A stretch of 64,000 nt of DNA, taken from the NCBI GenBank assembly GCA_963556495.2, contig OY747700.1:557001-621000 (forward strand). The letters run 5' to 3'. This DNA is from Valencia hispanica (lineage: Eukaryota; Chordata; Actinopteri; Cyprinodontiformes; Valenciidae). A model generated the notes under the pieces. That model did not search any database and had not been told where the DNA came from. It was given only the letters and a program-made list of their open reading frames with translations. How positions within the stretch are numbered: position 1 is the stretch's first letter; each line of letters opens with the position of its first letter. Both the position numbers and the translations under genes were made by a program. Positions 60,275 to 64,000 of the stretch are shown here, in pieces.

Positions 60275-60690
60275 ATACTGACCTCAGCACCAGAGATTTG
60301 AGAGCCCGACCCAAAGCCCCCAAACCCTGCTTCCAGATTCGAAGGCATGCTGGTGGGATTGAGGAGGTCTTCAAGGTATTCCATCCACCGACCCAAAACG
60401 TCCCGCGTCGAGGTCAGCAGCACACCATCCCCACTGTAAACAGTGTTGGTGGCAGACCGCTTCCCCCCCCCGAGACGGCGGATGGTGGACCAGAATCGCT
60501 TCGAAGCTGTACGGAAGTCGTTCTCCATGGCCTCTCCAAACTCCTCCAACACCCAATTTTTATCCTCCACGACCATCCGAGCCGCACTCCGCTTGGCCTG
60601 CCGGTACCTATCAGCTGCTTCAGGGGTCCCACAAGCCAAAAAGACCCGATAGGACTCCTTCTTCAGCCTGACAGCATCCCTCGGGTTCAG
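60275..60690 (-). pseudogene. Non-LTR retrotransposon ORF2 fragment, another clade
   Basis: Minus strand: RQAKRSAARMVVEDKNWVLE, EFGEAMENDFRTASKRFWST and IRRLGGGKRSATNTVYSGDG, then VLLTSTRDVLGRWMEYLEDL. This is the endonuclease-to-RT linker of a fish LINE clade different from the L2-type copies (jockey or RTE-like; I am not sure which). A poly-A-like T-run complement sits at 60256-60271. The frame upstream is shifted (PRDAVRLKKESYRVFLACGT). Only this linker survives. Confidence 0.65.
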
Positions 60691-60960
60691 GCAGCGCTTA
60701 GATCAAGTAAAACTAACACTATCAGCTTCTGGGCATCAAAGTTTAATCTAAAATCATTTAAAATCTTTAGAATGGCTTTCTCTGTGCTGTGTTTCATCCT
60801 TAAACCAGACAGAAATTTCTCCAGGACATTATGAGCATTAATAAAATCATTAAGTTGAATTAAAACAAGCTTTTCTGAAACGTTGCTTAAAAACGATAAG
60901 TTAGATACCAGTCGGACATTGTTAAAACCATTCAAATCTAAATTGCTCTTCATAACAACA
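60691..60960 (-). pseudogene. L2/CR1-type LINE RT fragment
   Basis: Minus strand: LSFLSNVSEKLVLIQLNDFI, FLSGLRMKHSTEKAILKILN and [19 protein letters not shown]. This is the N-terminal RT part up to motif A. It has diverged from the 13 kb and 30 kb copies and abuts the other LINE fragment, whose break lies at about 60690. Confidence 0.7.
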
Positions 60961-61883
60961 ATATTGTCACTGAAAAGATAATGGTACCAATTGATATGAG
61001 ATCTTTACTATTAAGGTTTTGTGGCCACATTAGCGTTTATTTGACCAGGACGGGCCTCTAACCAGGAACGACAGCGTCAAGGACTGAGGGCTCTGTACAT
61101 GGGACACCTGCCCTATTACGCTATGCAAGGCCCCTTAATACAAAACATATTAGTGGATTCCCAGTAGTCAATAGAATGTGAGCCTCTGCTCAGTTTCTCC
61201 TGCCACAAACATTTCCTTCACTGAAACTGGGACATATGTGTAGAGGTTAGGGGTTTAACATTAGCTCAAACATGTCAGTAGCAGAGAGTCCAGAGGAGAA
61301 TATCCTGATCAACTGTCCACTGACGTTGATTTGTTTGCTTCTATAGATTTTTATTCTCCTGTCAAAATAGCACGACCCAACCTTTATGTATCCTGGCAAA
61401 CTGTCTCTGAGGAAAAACTGTAAGACTATAATTATTTATGCATTTTCAGAAATGTGCTCACACCACCTGCTGAGGACTTGAGAGCATTGATGAGCAGAGC
61501 AGGGGACACATATCCTAATGCTGCTGCAGCTGAAGCTCTCAGGACTTCTAAGACTGTAAACAACAGAATTAATCTTTAATACCTCAATCAGAAATTTAGG
61601 AAATAACCTTGCAATGAAGCAGGGCTTTGAGATGCAGCAGACAACCTGACCCACCGGTAGCCATGCATATCACGTCAGAGCAGATGAAAACAGGGGAGAT
61701 GAGCAGATGATGAAACAAGACTGGAAAGGGAGGAGGGTGAGTCCGTGAAAATGGTGGGGGTGAGAGGAAAGAAAGCAGGGGACAATTGTTACAGCAAAGG
61801 CTCTAGATAACCAGAAGATCCTAAAACCAAGATCCTAAGCCAGTCATGTTAATGAGCTATGGTATTGTTTGAAGAGTCAGCAA
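60961..61883. other. Stretch without recognisable genes
   Basis: No supported gene, repeat end or RNA. The frame at 61436-61654 shows no family resemblance. Confidence 0.4.
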
Positions 61884-62790
61884 ATCAAATCAAATCAAAT
61901 CAAACTTTATTTATAAAGCGCTTTTCATTCAAGAAGTTGCATCACAAAGTGCTTTACAGATTAAAATGACCCCACATAAAACCACCTTCCCTTCCCTCCC
62001 CCACAGATTTATAAGCATGGTCACAGTTATACTCCCCTCCCCCCAACCCATCTCCCATGCACACACAGTTAAAAGAAAAAGTTAAAAGGACATTGGGCCG
62101 AGTGTAGATGAACCATGCAAGGAAACGCCATCAGAGGAGCCATCTGCCCCGGCAGCCGTTGATTAACAGCAGCAGCCGAGGCACTGACACAGGGCACCCA
62201 GTGGAGGCAAGGCCAAGACCCCCACCTCCACCCAAGCTCCACCTGTAGAGCACCCAGGCAGTTACAGCCAACCACCACTCCCGGGGCAGAGGGCTCCCAC
62301 AGAGGAAACACTGGAACGGGGATTAAGATAAATTAAAGTATAAAAAGAAACGGTAAATTAATGTGCTAAGATTGAAAAGTAAAACTGATAAAAAATATAA
62401 TCATATAAAACATCCAAAGCAATTAAACAAACAGTGATAAATAATAATCAGTTAAAAGCTAAGCTAAAAAGGTGAGTCTTGAGCCTGCTCTTAAAACATG
62501 AATATTCTCTGCAGCCCTGAGGTTCTACAGCAGCCTGTTCCAGAGGTGAGGGCCATAAAACTGGAAAGACGCCTCGCCATGCTTGTGTGTCCTGACTTTT
62601 GGGGTGACAAGTAGACGGCTGCCAGAGGAGCGCAGAGACCGCGAAGGTTTATATGGTAAAAGCAGTTCAGAGAGATAAGAAGGCCCAAGACCATTAAGAC
62701 ACTTAAAAACCATTAAAAGAACCTAAAGTTGATCCTGAAATGTACGGGGAGCCAATGCAATGATTTTAAGACCGGTGTAATTTTTTTTTA
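61884..62790 (-). mobile_element. LINE 3' end, third subfamily
   Basis: The tail on the plus strand is repeated AAATC followed by AAACTTTATTTATAAAGCGC and GTGCTTTACAGATTAAAATG. Upstream on the minus strand is a 3' UTR, then the ORF2 C-terminus at about 62460-62713: KCLNGLGPSYLSELLLPYKP, then KHGEASFQFYGPHLWNRLL. It is 5'-truncated near 62790. The tail sequence and protein differ from both L2-type groups in the left half of the window. Confidence 0.7.
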
Positions 62791-64000
62791 CGTGACCTGT
62801 TTGGCAGTGTGGAGCTCAGAATTGGTGTCTGAGTACAGAGTAGAAGACCAACAGATTTACTTTAACAAGCGGAGCAGTACAGCTTTTGCTATAGTCCTCC
62901 ACTTGATATATGTGTGAAAAATCTTTATTATGAATTGCTGAGGGTTTTATTTCCTGATGTTATGGACACGGAGACGGAAAATTAAGGGGAAGAAAGAAAG
63001 AAGATGAAGAAGAGAGGTAGGAAACAAAAAGTCATGAGAGAGGGTGAGTTGAAAATACAAGAGAAGAAGGGGAACAAAGAAAACACAGGAAAACATTGAA
63101 GTCTGCCTCCATACCCACAGGACGGCAGAGAGAGGGGAAAAAAAAAAACAAAACACAAAAAAGGAACATTGACAAAACAAACCTAACATTGTGAACTAAG
63201 AATTACACAACCACATCACACAAGAATGGATATAAAAATACAACAACAATGTCACAGAAAAACTCATGGTACCAATTAATCAAGGTCTAGTAATGATAAC
63301 CTCAGCCCAAGAATATATCTGTAAACAACAGAGACCCCACATCTATGTGTGTGTGTTAGCATGCTGGTGCATATAAGGTTTCTCCATAAGAGTGTTTGAT
63401 AGCTGGTGTGAGCAGGCATCAATCCATCTCTCAGGAATCGATGCAGATATGAAGGAGATCGGAGCCAAGACGTCCAAAGGACCCCCAGAGCCCCAGGAGA
63501 ACCCCAGGGGAACGTCCAGCGGCTACTATGCAGGGGCCCGGGGGGCAGCAGTGACAAGGCCACAGGCCCCGCCGGCGACCGGCCGCACCAGGGCGGGCCG
63601 GTCCATGGACTTTCTAACTTTTAAAAAATCTACTGTACTATATGAAACTATATCCTGTAGGGTTGTGTATTGGCAAGAATCTGGCAATGGCCTGATGGAC
63701 GGGTTAAGGTTAGGTGTAAGAAAGAAAATTGTAAAGACATTTATTTCAGTAGTTATCTTTTTTTTGCTTGTGGAGAAGTATTGTATGCAGAATGATATGG
63801 AGATGTGAAGAATTAGTCTGTTTCCACATGCTCTGAGACTGGTCTGCCCTCTGATCCCCTGAGCAGATAAGGAGGGGCCAGCAAAGACCTTAAAAGCCTT
63901 ATAACTGATGGGGGGGTTCCAGGAATGTGGGAAGAAGCTATAAACTGATCTGTATTCTGTTGGAATGCAGAGTGTACTGCCGTCTCATCTTGTACACTCT
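62791..64000. other. Stretch without recognisable genes
   Basis: No supported coding region. At 63440-63605 there is a GC-rich block (CCCCAGAGCCCCAGGAGAAC, GCCGGCGACCGGCCGCACCA) unlike its surroundings, which resembles repeat-associated GC-rich blocks in fish but is not identified. Confidence 0.35.

Noticed and set aside
63440..63605. GC-rich block with an open frame at 63392-63808
   Set aside because: Proline/glycine-rich translation follows from base composition; no domain recognised.
1..64000. CRISPR arrays, rRNA or complete tRNA genes
   Set aside because: None seen; regular direct repeats are limited to microsatellites and the 48-49 bp TIR arrays, whose spacers are themselves repeated.

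Overview
This window looks like teleost fish genomic DNA made almost entirely of transposable elements. I see no complete ordinary host gene. The teleost call rests on the mix: L2/CR1-type LINEs with fish-type 3' tails, a Tc1-like transposon with long inverted repeats, hAT, Kolobok-like and PIF/Harbinger-like pieces, a Ty3/Gypsy gag remnant, a long GT microsatellite and a large Polinton/Maverick. No species can be named from this alone.

Layout. 1-8.4 kb: minus-strand L2/CR1-type LINEs, including a nearly full-length one (about 3.02-7.96 kb) that carries a later LINE-tail insertion inside its ORF1. 8.4-12.5 kb: a LINE 3' UTR fragment, then sequence without recognisable genes. 12.5-15.7 kb: a MITE-like element and a repeat split by a plus-strand L2-like LINE. 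17.498-21.664 kb: a TTAA-flanked Kolobok-like transposon with a THAP-domain gene, interrupted by a 1.03-kb hAT element with a perfect 8-bp target duplication. 22.5-24.4 kb: LINE pieces. 25.39-26.80 kb: a defective Tc1-like element. 27.5-32.2 kb: LINE pieces, including the best-preserved reverse transcriptase ORF (527 aa). 32.4-39.97 kb: a MADF-domain exon, simple repeats, a MITE, a Gypsy gag and a LINE ORF1 esterase fragment.

The main object is a Polinton/Maverick (virus-like DNA transposon, related to adintoviruses) from about 39.98 to 54.65 kb with roughly 1-kb terminal inverted repeats (TIRs). The plus-strand half carries two related early-position zinc-motif genes, a retroviral-type integrase with chromodomain, a penton-like minor capsid gene, a basic virion-core-like gene, the major capsid gene (one frameshift) and an adenain-like cysteine protease. 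The minus-strand half, converging on a shared polyadenylation zone at 47.2 kb, carries protein-primed DNA polymerase B (four in-frame stops, two frameshifts), an FtsK/A32-like packaging ATPase, a small protein with a hydrophobic tail and a two-frame basic protein with three SP-[VL]-W repeats. Together these are a replication, integration and virion-formation set, but the copy is broken and cannot be autonomous as read.

The most unusual signals are (1) arrays of CTCF-core-like CCACTAG[AG]GGG motifs at a strict 48-49 bp spacing in both Polinton TIR ends, in opposite orientations; (2) duplication of a TIR-derived promoter segment together with an accessory zinc-motif gene just inside the left TIR; (3) the triple SPVW repeat protein; and (4) the nested Kolobok/hAT pair with readable target-site duplications. 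54.65-64 kb holds LINE remnants, an unclassified promoter-like or LTR-like segment (56.37-57.8 kb), an unidentified ORF and A-rich sequence.
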